DNA of 64,000 nt, from positions 372,001-436,000 of the forward strand of contig CAYJKN010000001.1 in the NCBI GenBank assembly GCA_964371075.1, read 5' to 3'. Position numbers and translations under genes: made by a program. Below the pieces are notes generated by a model that saw nothing but the letters and a program-made list of their open reading frames with translations, did not search any database and was not told the origin of the DNA. The stretch is from UTCHB3 sp964371075. GTDB taxonomy: Bacteria > Bacteroidota > Ignavibacteria > Ignavibacteriales > Ignavibacteriaceae. Positions 26,190 through 35,124 of this stretch are shown piece by piece. Position 1 is the first letter of the stretch. The number at the start of each line of letters is the position of its first letter.

Positions 26190-27933
26190 TTTCCTTGTTG
26201 CTCAGCTTCTTGTTGAGACACTCGTAAAACTTGGTCTTAAACATGTCTCACTTTCCCCCGGGTCCAGAAATACACCGCTTACTCTCGCTTTTGCAAGAAA
26301 TGAAAAGATAGATAAAAAGGTTTTTGTTGACGAAAGATCTTCGGCCTTTTTTGCCTTGGGAGTGGCAAAAGCTTCGGGATTACCGGCAGCTGTGGTCTGC
26401 ACCTCCGGTACAGCCGCCGCAGAAATGTATCCGGCAATTGTGGAGGCTTACACGGCTCAAGTTCCTCTAATAGTGATTACCGCCGACAGACCTGAGTATC
26501 TAAAAAACACCGGCTCTAATCAGACGATTAATCAAACAAACATCTATTCTGCAAATTGTGACCATTTTTTCGACCCGGGATTACCCGAAACTACTTTGTT
26601 TTACTTGCAAGGTATTGTGGAAATGTCAAAAAAAGCTTATATGAGTGCAATTTCCCCGATCAAGGGTCCGGTACACATCAATCTTCCTTTTGAAAAACCT
26701 CTTGAACCTTCGTCATTTAATTGTGAAGTAACCGAAAGTGAACTCAATTCACTTCATTCACTGGTTAATTTTTCGTTGGATATTAAATCAAACACGATTT
26801 ACAATGACTCCGAATGGGTTAACAAAATCGTTTTACATCCCGATCATAAAGTTCTGATGATCCTCGCAAACAAACATTATGATGTCAAGTTTTTGGAAAG
26901 TATAACACAATTTTCAAAAGATCAAAACTTTCCTGTTTGTCTCGAAGCAACTTTGGATGTTGATGCATCAATAAAGGGGAAATTCATCCGGAATCTTGGA
27001 AGTATGCTTCAATCTCCAAAATTTGTTGACCGGTTTGATCCTGACAGGATCATTATATTTGGCAGAAATCCGGTTTCAAAAAACCTCGAAAGATATTTGA
27101 ATAAATGTAATGTCCCCCTGTTTGTGGTTAACCCTAAGGGAGAAAACTTTGGAAAAGCTGCTGCAAACAAAACAGTAATAAAAATGGATGAAAATGATTT
27201 CATCGACTCATTGTCGCCACAGGAAATAAACTCTTCAAAAATTCGAATTGACTTTAATCAGAAAATCTATCATTCTGATGAAATTTATGGTAACGAGTTA
27301 ATTCTCACTTTTAAAGAAGAAAGTCTCGATTCTGAGGTTGAAGCCATGGCGCTATTGGCATCCATAATATCAGTTAAGCCTGAAATTCCTCTCTTTATTT
27401 CAAACAGTCTGCCAATTCGTGATCTCGATTTTCTGAAACAGTTTTTCCCGAATTCTGTTTATTCCAACAGGGGAGCAAGTGGAATAGATGGAATAATTTC
27501 CACAGCGGCAGGTATCTCAACAACAAATAGATCACCTGTAGTTCTGGTCATTGGCGACTTGTCATTCCACTATGACAGTAATGTTTTACAATTTATAAAA
27601 AAATCTCAAATTCCTTTGTTGATTATTCTCATGAATAACAGTGGTGGAAGTATCTTCGAATACCTCCCCATATATTCTAAAAGTGAAGAATTTGATACAT
27701 ATTTTAAAGCAGAAACGGATATCGATTTTTGTAGTCTGGTGCGAGCCTATGGTGTGGAATATTGTTGTGTGGATTCTGTTTTAAGTTTTCGGGAGTCAAT
27801 CAAGAATTTTCTTGATAAACCCGCACCAACAGTTCTTGAGCTTAAATTTGATTCCATTTATTCGAGGAAAAAAAAAGATAAACTTAAAACTGAAATACTG
27901 GCAGTTTTTGAGAAGAATTTGTTAATCCCCTGA
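26173..27933 (+). CDS. menD: 2-succinyl-5-enolpyruvyl-6-hydroxy-3-cyclohexene-1-carboxylate synthase
   Basis: 586 residues. ThDP-dependent enzyme adding 2-oxoglutarate-derived succinyl to isochorismate, committing step of menaquinone synthesis. Signatures: HVSLSPGSRNTPLTLAF near residue 25, KVFVDERSSAFFALGVAK near 50 (with the ThDP-activating Glu), ADRPEYLKNTGSNQTINQ near 115, and the cofactor motif VIGDLSFHYDSNVL near 455. It overlaps menF. The remaining men genes are not in this window. Downstream, 27934-28065 holds nothing but a probable promoter for the zinc-ribbon gene. Confidence 0.97.
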   Translation: MKYNINFLVAQLLVETLVKLGLKHVSLSPGSRNTPLTLAFARNEKIDKKVFVDERSSAFFALGVAKASGLPAAVVCTSGTAAAEMYPAIVEAYTAQVPLIVITADRPEYLKNTGSNQTINQTNIYSANCDHFFDPGLPETTLFYLQGIVEMSKKAYMSAISPIKGPVHINLPFEKPLEPSSFNCEVTESELNSLHSLVNFSLDIKSNTIYNDSEWVNKIVLHPDHKVLMILANKHYDVKFLESITQFSKDQNFPVCLEATLDVDASIKGKFIRNLGSMLQSPKFVDRFDPDRIIIFGRNPVSKNLERYLNKCNVPLFVVNPKGENFGKAAANKTVIKMDENDFIDSLSPQEINSSKIRIDFNQKIYHSDEIYGNELILTFKEESLDSEVEAMALLASIISVKPEIPLFISNSLPIRDLDFLKQFFPNSVYSNRGASGIDGIISTAAGISTTNRSPVVLVIGDLSFHYDSNVLQFIKKSQIPLLIILMNNSGGSIFEYLPIYSKSEEFDTYFKAETDIDFCSLVRAYGVEYCCVDSVLSFRESIKNFLDKPAPTVLELKFDSIYSRKKKDKLKTEILAVFEKNLLIP

Positions 27934-28065
27934 TCCCTCCCTGACGTACGATATGTTTCTTTTATTGTCAATAAATTGAACCTAATTTATTGTGCAACTG
28001 TTTTATTTTTTAATCACATTTAAAGAAAATGTGATTTTCCAATAACGAAACAGGAGCTTTAAATT

Positions 28066-28374
28066 ATGTATTGCCCCGTATGTAAAGACACAAAACTCGT
28101 AATTTCCAACAGACAAGAAGTAGAAATTGACTATTGCCCCGACTGCCGTGGAGTCTGGCTCGACAGAGGTGAACTCGATAAAATAATTGAGAGATCTACT
28201 AAAAGCTTCAGTTCAGGTAGAGACGATGAACGCCGGGAACCCTACCGTGAAAAAGACGATGATCACCGCGAGAGAAATCGTGATAGTTTCCGCGAAAAGG
28301 ATAGTTATTATCGTGAACATGAATATAAAAAGAAAAAAAGAGGGGGCTTCCTCGAAGATATTTTTGATTTCTAA
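28066..28374 (+). CDS. Zinc-ribbon (zf-TFIIB) protein with charged tail
   Basis: 102 residues. Two CxxC knuckles (CPVCKD near residues 3-8 and CPDCRG near 25-30) followed by VWLDRGELDKIIE match the zf-TFIIB family (PF13453-type) of bacteria. The C-terminal half is a run of Arg/Glu/Asp repeats (EPYREKDDDHRER, DSFREKDSYY), probably disordered and charged, ending in KKKKRGGFLEDIFDF. No known biochemical role. It is monocistronic, with a strong hairpin just after the stop. Confidence 0.88.
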   Translation: MYCPVCKDTKLVISNRQEVEIDYCPDCRGVWLDRGELDKIIERSTKSFSSGRDDERREPYREKDDDHRERNRDSFREKDSYYREHEYKKKKRGGFLEDIFDF

Positions 28375-28390
28375 GAAGTATTCGTTTTAG

Positions 28391-28430
28391 TTTTGGAGAG
28401 AGGCAGTTGTTGTTCCTCTCTCCAAAATTT
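28391..28430. terminator. Bidirectional terminator between zf-TFIIB and the acyltransferase-like gene
   Basis: TTTTGGAGAGAGG (28391-28403) and CCTCTCTCCAAAA (28415-28427) form a 13-bp stem with an 11-nt loop and T-rich flanks in both directions. It serves the two convergent genes. Confidence 0.85.
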
Positions 28431-28436
28431 TAATAA

Positions 28437-29558
28437 TTATATTTTAATAAATATTTTGTATCTGTATAGAATCCACAAAATCCCCAACCAGAATGTTATA
28501 AACAATATTGCAAATGCCAGCGATGCATTGTATGGATCAAGATATGGCAACAACATCGTTTTATATATATATTCTTTTGAGCTCATCTCCACTCCATCAG
28601 GGCCTGCTATTTTTATCATACCCATTATCTTTGCCATCAGTCCGGATCCGGCGAATACTGTAATTGCATTCATCCCATAAACAACAAACGGTTTTGCCCA
28701 CTTTTTATAACCCTGCACATCAACAATCCAATAACAGAATCCAAAAAAGATGAGCGCTATACCTGCTGTATAAACAACATAAGAACTGCTCCATAATCCT
28801 TTATTCAACGGGAAAAAGATGCTCCAGATCGAACCGAGGAATATAAAAAACGCTCCTGCCGAAAATATCCATGATACCTTTTCAGCGTCACTCAATTTTG
28901 TCCGTAAAAAATGGCCCAGTAAAACTCCGCTTAAACAAGTGGATATTGCAGGCATCGTAGAGAGAACTCCCTCTGGATCCCAGGTTTTTGATACTTTCCA
29001 CATGTGGCCCGCCAAAAGTTGGTTATCAAGCCAAGCTGCCAGATTTTTCCCCACTTCATAATTCGCGTAACCAACCTCCGGGACAGGAATTACGCCCATT
29101 AAAAACCAGTATAATAACAATAAACCACCCGTAATATATATTTGGGTTTTTAATGATGTTTTTAAAAAAATTAAAGAAGTGAAAAAATAGACTACTGCAA
29201 TCCGTTGCAGAACACCCGGAATTCGTATTTCTGAAAAATCAAAGAAGGGAAACCCATTCAAGAACAACCCCACCAGAAATATTATCACTGCTCTGCGGAA
29301 AATGTTTAATAACAGTTTGGTTTGATCATCTCCTCTCTCTTTCCTTTTAGTAAGGGAGAGTGTGACGGCTACCCCCACAATAAATAGAAAGAATGGAAAT
29401 ATCCAATCTGTTGGGGTGCACCCGTGCCATTCAGCATGTTTTAGCGGTGCATAAATATTACTCCAGGATCCAGGATTGTTTACCATTATCATTCCGGCTA
29501 TGGTTAATCCTCTAAAGATATCCAGAGATTCAAGCCGGCTGCTTTTCTTTTCTTCCAT
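28437..29558 (-). CDS. HGSNAT/DUF5009-like multi-pass membrane acyltransferase
   Basis: 373 residues with about ten hydrophobic helices. The N-terminus (SLDIFRGLTIAGMIMVNNPG, then HAEWHGCTPTDWIFPFFLFIVG) is the signature of the heparan-alpha-glucosaminide N-acetyltransferase-like family (DUF5009/DUF1624 type, NagX relatives), which uses acyl-CoA on the cytosolic face to acetylate an amino sugar across the membrane. The conserved His of AEWHG is present. It may acetylate glucosamine in glycans. It is divergent to the YqaA-like gene, with an 89-nt spacer. Confidence 0.85.
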   Translation of the reverse strand: MEEKKSSRLESLDIFRGLTIAGMIMVNNPGSWSNIYAPLKHAEWHGCTPTDWIFPFFLFIVGVAVTLSLTKRKERGDDQTKLLLNIFRRAVIIFLVGLFLNGFPFFDFSEIRIPGVLQRIAVVYFFTSLIFLKTSLKTQIYITGGLLLLYWFLMGVIPVPEVGYANYEVGKNLAAWLDNQLLAGHMWKVSKTWDPEGVLSTMPAISTCLSGVLLGHFLRTKLSDAEKVSWIFSAGAFFIFLGSIWSIFFPLNKGLWSSSYVVYTAGIALIFFGFCYWIVDVQGYKKWAKPFVVYGMNAITVFAGSGLMAKIMGMIKIAGPDGVEMSSKEYIYKTMLLPYLDPYNASLAFAILFITFWLGILWILYRYKIFIKI

Positions 29559-29647
29559 GTTTTAAGGTCCGTTTAATCAATTAACTTTTTGCTCATTAGC
29601 TCTAACTTTTGCAAATTTAGAGTTTATATTTAAAATATTCCGGATCA

Positions 29648-30262
29648 ATGAAATATCTTAAAAAACTTTACAATTGGATGCTCCACTGGGCAGAAACACC
29701 TTATGGACCAATAGCCCTTTTCCTGCTTGCATTTGCAGAATCATCATTTTTCCCTATTCCCCCTGATGCACTTTTAATCGCTCTTGTATTAGGAGCAAAA
29801 GCAAAGGCATTCAGGTTCGCCTTAAACTGTACCATTGGGTCAGTCCTGGGTGGAATCGCCGGTTACATGATAGGATATTTTGTCTGGTGGTCATCACCCG
29901 GTGAATTTTCCGGTTTGGCAAATTTCTTTTTCTCCTACATCCCAAGTTTCACACACGAACTGTTCTACGATATTAAAAAGATGTTTGATCTTTATAATTT
30001 CTGGATCGTGTTTACTGCCGGTTTTACTCCAATTCCCTATAAAGTATTTACAATCTCCGCCGGTGCATTTGATGTAAACTTTGTAATGTTTATGCTCGCA
30101 TCCATAGTAAGCCGCGGTGCAAGATTTTTTCTTGTCGCCACACTGCTTTGGAAATATGGTGAACCAATTAAAGCATTTATCGATAAATATTTTGACTGGC
30201 TGGCAATCGGTTTTACAGTTCTCCTGATAGGTGGATTTGTCGTCATAAAATTGATTTTGTAA
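29648..30262 (+). CDS. YqaA/DedA-type VTT-domain membrane protein
   Basis: 204 residues with four to five hydrophobic segments. FAESSFFPIPPDALLIAL (about 28-45) and GSVLGGIAGYMIGY are hallmarks of the SNARE-associated/VTT family, YqaA subgroup; FTAGFTPIPYKVFTISAGAF carries the second re-entrant loop Pro motif. Known DedA relatives help in polyprenyl-phosphate or lipid movement across the inner membrane and in envelope homeostasis. The YqaA subgroup is less characterised. It is single, followed by an octamer repeat array and then convergent with the T9SS cargo gene. Confidence 0.88.
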   Translation: MKYLKKLYNWMLHWAETPYGPIALFLLAFAESSFFPIPPDALLIALVLGAKAKAFRFALNCTIGSVLGGIAGYMIGYFVWWSSPGEFSGLANFFFSYIPSFTHELFYDIKKMFDLYNFWIVFTAGFTPIPYKVFTISAGAFDVNFVMFMLASIVSRGARFFLVATLLWKYGEPIKAFIDKYFDWLAIGFTVLLIGGFVVIKLIL

Positions 30263-30387
30263 CAGGTTAATTTACAGAAACCTGCGATTAAACCACATAT
30301 TATTGGCTTTAATTTTTACTTGAATGTGAATTTTTATTTACTGCGGTAGATTTTAAGGGAGGAATTTACAGCGGGAGTGCCCACAAT

Positions 30388-30475
30388 TCAGGTTCTCAAG
30401 CTCTTAAGTTCTGAGGTTCTGAAGTTCCGAAGTTCTGAAGTTCTGAAGTTCTGAGGTTCTGAGGTTCTGAGGTTC
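30388..30475. repeat. Octanucleotide tandem repeat array A2
   Basis: About eleven imperfect 8-bp units of GAAGTTCT/GAGGTTCT/TAAGTTCT, all in one orientation, ending in GTTCAAAA as the other two A-type arrays do. It lies between the YqaA-like gene and the minus-strand terminator at 30476-30507. Confidence 0.88.
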
Positions 30476-30507
30476 AAAAAAAAAAGACTCCCTCTTACGA
30501 AGGAGTC
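30476..30507 (-). terminator. Terminator after the T9SS cargo gene
   Basis: GACTCC (30486-30491) pairs with GGAGTC (30502-30507). On the minus strand it is followed by a 10-nt T run. It lies 32 nt after the stop codon. Confidence 0.82.
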
Positions 30508-30538
30508 CCTTGGTCGAAGTATTGTTGAAAAGAGGAAA

Positions 30539-32122
30539 CTATTTCAACAAGCTCATTTTACGGGTAATTTTTACAGCACCTGATTCAAGAGTATAAATAT
30601 ACATGCCACTTGAAAGGCTGCTTGCATCAAAATCTGCAACAAAACTGCCTGCCGACATATAACCATTAACCAATTCAGCAACCTGCTGTCCAAGAACATT
30701 GTAAACTGAAAGTTTTACATTTCCGGGTTCGACAATCGAGAAACTGATCTTTGTTGAAGGGTTGAATGGATTTGGATAATTCTGTGAAAGTTCAAATTTT
30801 ACCGGAATATCTGAACCTGCTTCTTCTACAGAAGTTGCTGCATCAAATCGTGCCCATCCTGTTGTCCAATCAGTAGTTCCAAATGCTCCTCTGAAGGTTG
30901 CTGTCTGATCAAAGAATCCATCAGCAGGAGGAACCAGGCCACCTGTAAGAAGGGGTGAACCAACTTGTAGTGTCGCTTTTGGTGAAGCACTGTTGAATGG
31001 ATCTACCATCTGAGCATCGGCAGCTGAAGTAAGGATAACACTGTTCATGGTAGTTGTAAACCATGTATTGATATTAAATGTATTGTTTGATCTGGCTGTG
31101 TCAAGCGATTTTGTGGTTTGAGCAACTACCGAGTTTTTAATATACATGGTACCGTTTACAGCACCAGTTATTGTTCCGAGGTTCTCGAGAAGTACACCGG
31201 TTGGCCATCCAACAATTACGGAATTGTTAATTTTATTCTGTGAATTTCTTCTGAGGTGCATGCCTCTTTTGTAGTTTGAGTTGATGTTTGCACCTGTCTG
31301 GCTTATAGGTCCAATCAAAGAAACATTATACCATTCTGGTGATGTAAGAGGAGCATTGTTTGAGCCGGTACCATCGTTATCAGACTCGAAACCGTTTGAG
31401 CCCGACTGATCAGCAACTGCAGGATCACGGAAGGAAACCAGAAATTGAAGCTTACCACTGTAACCAAAATCAGTATCAAAGTCGTCATCCCATCCTTTAT
31501 TAGCTATTAGGTGTTTTGCGTTAACATTACCGCCAAAAAACTCAAATGAGTCGTCACCTGAATAACTGACCTGAATGTAATCAAGGACCGTGCCTCTACC
31601 CACTCCACCACAAGTAAGACCGTTAATCTCATTATTCTGGCTGAAAGCGATACCGGGGTATTCGATTCTAACATATCTAAGTACACCACTGTTATCATCG
31701 GCATTGGTTCCACCGTATGTGTCGCCCGGACCTTCAATCGCGGTAGTTCCGCCGGGGATATTTATCGGTGCATTACCAAGTAAAATGATTCCACCCCAGT
31801 CACCATAAGTTGGAGGTCTGCTGGCGCCAGGTTTTGTGAACTCTGAAGTGAAAACTATCGGAGAATTTTGTGTTCCATCGGCTATCACTTTTCCGCCCGG
31901 TTTAACGATCAGGGTACCCTGTGTACTATTCTCACCATATATAACTGTTCCGGCTTCAATTGTGAGTGTAGCACCTGACTGTACACGCACAAATCCCTTT
32001 AGAAGATAGGTGTTGCTTGCAGTAAGAGTTGTGTTGGTAGTTATATCCCCTTGTAACGGGATCTGAGCATAAATTGCACTGGCTGCCAACAGGGTGACCA
32101 TAAGAACGAATACTTTAGACAT
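30539..32122 (-). CDS. T9SS cargo with parallel-beta-helix-like body
   Basis: 527 residues. Signal peptide (cleavage near IYAQI), then a ~420-residue body rich in Gly/Asn/Thr with an LKGFVRVQSGATLTIEAG-like beginning and blocks GDWGGIILLG, NEINGLTCGGVG and GWDDDFDTDFGY. Repeated short strands suggest a right-handed beta-helix. The C-terminal ~85 residues are a T9SS type A domain (ELSQNYPNPFNPSTKIS, then ISGMYIYTLESG-like strands). It is 28 nt downstream of a TonB-dependent receptor in the same direction, which makes a receptor plus secreted binding-protein pair. Binding ligand unknown. Followed by a terminator. Confidence 0.85.
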   Translation of the reverse strand: MSKVFVLMVTLLAASAIYAQIPLQGDITTNTTLTASNTYLLKGFVRVQSGATLTIEAGTVIYGENSTQGTLIVKPGGKVIADGTQNSPIVFTSEFTKPGASRPPTYGDWGGIILLGNAPINIPGGTTAIEGPGDTYGGTNADDNSGVLRYVRIEYPGIAFSQNNEINGLTCGGVGRGTVLDYIQVSYSGDDSFEFFGGNVNAKHLIANKGWDDDFDTDFGYSGKLQFLVSFRDPAVADQSGSNGFESDNDGTGSNNAPLTSPEWYNVSLIGPISQTGANINSNYKRGMHLRRNSQNKINNSVIVGWPTGVLLENLGTITGAVNGTMYIKNSVVAQTTKSLDTARSNNTFNINTWFTTTMNSVILTSAADAQMVDPFNSASPKATLQVGSPLLTGGLVPPADGFFDQTATFRGAFGTTDWTTGWARFDAATSVEEAGSDIPVKFELSQNYPNPFNPSTKISFSIVEPGNVKLSVYNVLGQQVAELVNGYMSAGSFVADFDASSLSSGMYIYTLESGAVKITRKMSLLK

Positions 32123-32150
32123 GTTGCCTCTTTATTGTTGTTTGTTTGAA

Positions 32151-34928
32151 TTAAAACTTGTACGAAACTCCGAGTGAAACATCACTCCCCTTTTTAATTC
32201 GAAGTGCGGTCTTGTCTCCTCCCGGAGCTCTCTGGATATATAGATAATCTTGTGCAAGAATATCTTTCACTACAAATTTGAGTGTGAGTGAGTTAAATAA
32301 TTTTTTTGAAATTGAAAAGTCAACCTGATCCCTCGGCATCTCAATTATATCACCAAGACCACCAAATCCAACTTTGTCAATTTTTTGACCAACTTTATTA
32401 TAAACCAGTGATGCTGATAGTCCATTTTCATATCCGTCGTAATAGAGTCCCGAATTGAAAACATATTCTGCCTGTCCCTGCATCGGGCGTGTTGATTCCT
32501 GATAAGTTGATCCGTTTGACGAAGCCGCTCCATCAAATTCAACATCCGATTTTATTAAACTGATATTTCCGGAGAAGGAGAGTTCATTTAACATCGGAGA
32601 AATAAAATCGAGTGTTTTCCTTATTTCCAACTCTAAACCGTAGTTATTAGCTGTTTTGGCATTTTGAAAAGATCTAATCGGTTCAAAAGACGAAGAAGGA
32701 AGAAACACCTGTTCAATTGGATCATTAAACTGTTTGAAGAAGAAGCTCACAGCTATAAGGTCAGAAGCTCTTTGTGGATAAAACTCATATCTTAGATCAA
32801 AATTATTGATCAATGATCTTTTGAGGTCTACATTTCCCTGAACAATTTCATTTTGAATAAAATCGTAATAACTGAACGGAGCCAACTCACGAAACTCAGG
32901 TCTGGCAAGAGTTTTAGAGAATGCAGCTCTTATATTCATGTCATTGGTTGGCTGCCAAGTAAGTGTAACACTCGGTAAAATATCATGATATTCCGGAGAA
33001 ACTTTTACATCTTCGTTTGTAAGTGACTTGGAGTTAAGTTCCTGCTTCGAATATTCATAGCGGGCACCCGTCACTATTTTGATATTATTTAGTAAGGTAA
33101 AATCAAAAGCAATGTAGGTTCCCGTCACATTCTGGCTCGAAACATAAGAGTCAGAAGGTTTTGTAATTTCTGCAATTTCAATGAAGTTTGGACCAAAATT
33201 TTCAGAAGCAAAAATTTCTTCAACTGAACCCATCAGGATGCTGTCCTTCTTCGCAAAATTACCACCCGGCTTGTTTTTAAATCCAAAACTTCTTGCATCA
33301 AAATTCCTGTCCTTAAAATCTATCGCAAACCCGGTTTTTATTGATGGAAGTGAGGGATCTTCAAATGGAGTGAATGTAAGATCGAGACTCACACCTTTGT
33401 TTTTGTCAAGCAGTTTACCAAAATATCTGGTTGTCAGGCTTTGGTCGAGCTGGAATCTAAGTGGTTGTTCCTCATCCAATGGTTTGGAATAGAGATATCT
33501 TCTTGCATCAGGTTCATCTCTTTCAGACTGTGCAAAGTTTGCATTCCACTCAATCTTTAATCCATTCAAAAATTCGATAAAATGTTCACCGATCAACTGG
33601 GTTGAAAAGAGATTTCTTGTTACATAACGGAGTGAAGTTTGATCACGGAAATCAGGATTTGAATAGTAGGGACCTGAATAATGTGTAACCTCATCGTCAG
33701 CATTCTGGTTATAGAGATTTTTCAGGCTTATTTTATTGTTAAGACCCATGCGGTAAGAGAAATTCAGTAATCCCCCCATCATCACTGAATTTCTGTAGTT
33801 ATTACCGCTGTATTCATATCTCGGACCATCAAAAGTGTAGTTGTTTCTTTCAATTTCCTGAGACTCGTTTGAATTTGAATAGGTCACTGAGGCAATATAT
33901 CCCAGTATGTGATCTTCAAAAAGGTTGTATTTATCACCAAATGATAAATTAAGACTGGTGTTAACGGGCAAACTTGTTTTTTCAGTTGCCCATTTATTAC
34001 TGAATGACCTTCCAACTTCCTGAAGAAAAACAGGATCATTTGTTAATAATTTTCCTGAAGGAACGATTGATGGAAGAGCCCTTGTTCCGTCATCATTGGC
34101 AAGCCATCTTCTTCCACCTGAGTATGTGAGAGCGTCTTTTCCTGTACCAAATGTGTTATAAGATGAAGACATTCCATAATTCACAAAAAATTTCTCTGGA
34201 AACTCGATGGTTTTTATCTGTACAAGACCGCCGGAAAAATCAGCCGGTTTATCAGGTGAAAATGTTTTGGAGGTGATGATACTCTCAATAAGATTTGCGG
34301 GAAAGATATCGTAAGAGAAACTTTTCTTCTCGGGTTCAGTACTTGGAAGGTTCGCACCGTTAAGAAGAGTGTTGTTATATCTGTCGCCAACACCTCTGAT
34401 ATATGCAAATTTACCGTCACTTATCGTAACACCTGTCATTTTTTTAAGAACATCTGTTCCATCAGAACTGTTTGTTTTACTGATCATGTCGCCGGAAATT
34501 CCGTCTATAATGTCAAGTGAATTTTTCTGATTTTTCACTAAACTCGCATCCGAGTTTTGAAGTGCTTCAGCAGTTACGACCACTTCTAACATTGTTTGTG
34601 CCGAACTTTCAAGAGCCACATCAATTTTAATTGTTTCCCCTGACTTCACCTCTACAGCTTCAACTCTCAGTGGATTGTAAGAGATATATGTGAATTTCAG
34701 ATTGTACTTCCCAATTGGAAGATTTTTGATTGAATAATTACCATCAAGATCTGCAGTTGCGCCAAATCTTGTTCCCTCAATAATTACATTCGCACCGGTG
34801 AGAATTTCATTTCCGGTTTTTCCCAGAATTTTGCCTGAGATCGTGCCGGTCTGTGAATAAACTATTGAACTTAAAATTGTTATAAAAGCTAAAAGCCTCA
34901 TAAACCTGTTGTTTGTTGAACGAAACAT
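32151..34928 (-). CDS. TonB-dependent receptor with carboxypeptidase-regulatory-like domain
   Basis: 925 residues. Signal peptide (VYSQ), CarboxypepD_reg-like domain (about 27-115; GTISGKILGKTGNEI and DLDGNYSIKNLPIGK), plug domain (about 125-260; DGTDVLKKMTGVTISDGKF and YIRGVGDRYNNTLLNG), then a long barrel with aromatic strands ending GVSYKF. GAGGAAAAAATG supports the start. It lies directly upstream of the T9SS cargo gene, so the two probably cooperate in uptake. No SusD-like gene is present. The bases 34929-35124 upstream contain only AT-rich leader, no repeat and no RNA gene that I recognise. Confidence 0.9.
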   Translation of the reverse strand: MFRSTNNRFMRLLAFITILSSIVYSQTGTISGKILGKTGNEILTGANVIIEGTRFGATADLDGNYSIKNLPIGKYNLKFTYISYNPLRVEAVEVKSGETIKIDVALESSAQTMLEVVVTAEALQNSDASLVKNQKNSLDIIDGISGDMISKTNSSDGTDVLKKMTGVTISDGKFAYIRGVGDRYNNTLLNGANLPSTEPEKKSFSYDIFPANLIESIITSKTFSPDKPADFSGGLVQIKTIEFPEKFFVNYGMSSSYNTFGTGKDALTYSGGRRWLANDDGTRALPSIVPSGKLLTNDPVFLQEVGRSFSNKWATEKTSLPVNTSLNLSFGDKYNLFEDHILGYIASVTYSNSNESQEIERNNYTFDGPRYEYSGNNYRNSVMMGGLLNFSYRMGLNNKISLKNLYNQNADDEVTHYSGPYYSNPDFRDQTSLRYVTRNLFSTQLIGEHFIEFLNGLKIEWNANFAQSERDEPDARRYLYSKPLDEEQPLRFQLDQSLTTRYFGKLLDKNKGVSLDLTFTPFEDPSLPSIKTGFAIDFKDRNFDARSFGFKNKPGGNFAKKDSILMGSVEEIFASENFGPNFIEIAEITKPSDSYVSSQNVTGTYIAFDFTLLNNIKIVTGARYEYSKQELNSKSLTNEDVKVSPEYHDILPSVTLTWQPTNDMNIRAAFSKTLARPEFRELAPFSYYDFIQNEIVQGNVDLKRSLINNFDLRYEFYPQRASDLIAVSFFFKQFNDPIEQVFLPSSSFEPIRSFQNAKTANNYGLELEIRKTLDFISPMLNELSFSGNISLIKSDVEFDGAASSNGSTYQESTRPMQGQAEYVFNSGLYYDGYENGLSASLVYNKVGQKIDKVGFGGLGDIIEMPRDQVDFSISKKLFNSLTLKFVVKDILAQDYLYIQRAPGGDKTALRIKKGSDVSLGVSYKF

Positions 34929-35124
34929 TTTTTCCTCATATTTTTTTTCTTCGACGGTTCAAATTTCGCCTTTGAATGTTAAGTTAATGTTAAGCCAACT
35001 TTATCGATTTGTTAAATCAAGTTTATGTAAATCACTTTTCCGGTGACACCGCAACCTCCCATCCCACCACTCACTATCTCTCAATTATTTATATTGCATG
35101 TTCTATTAATAAAAAATTGGTACA

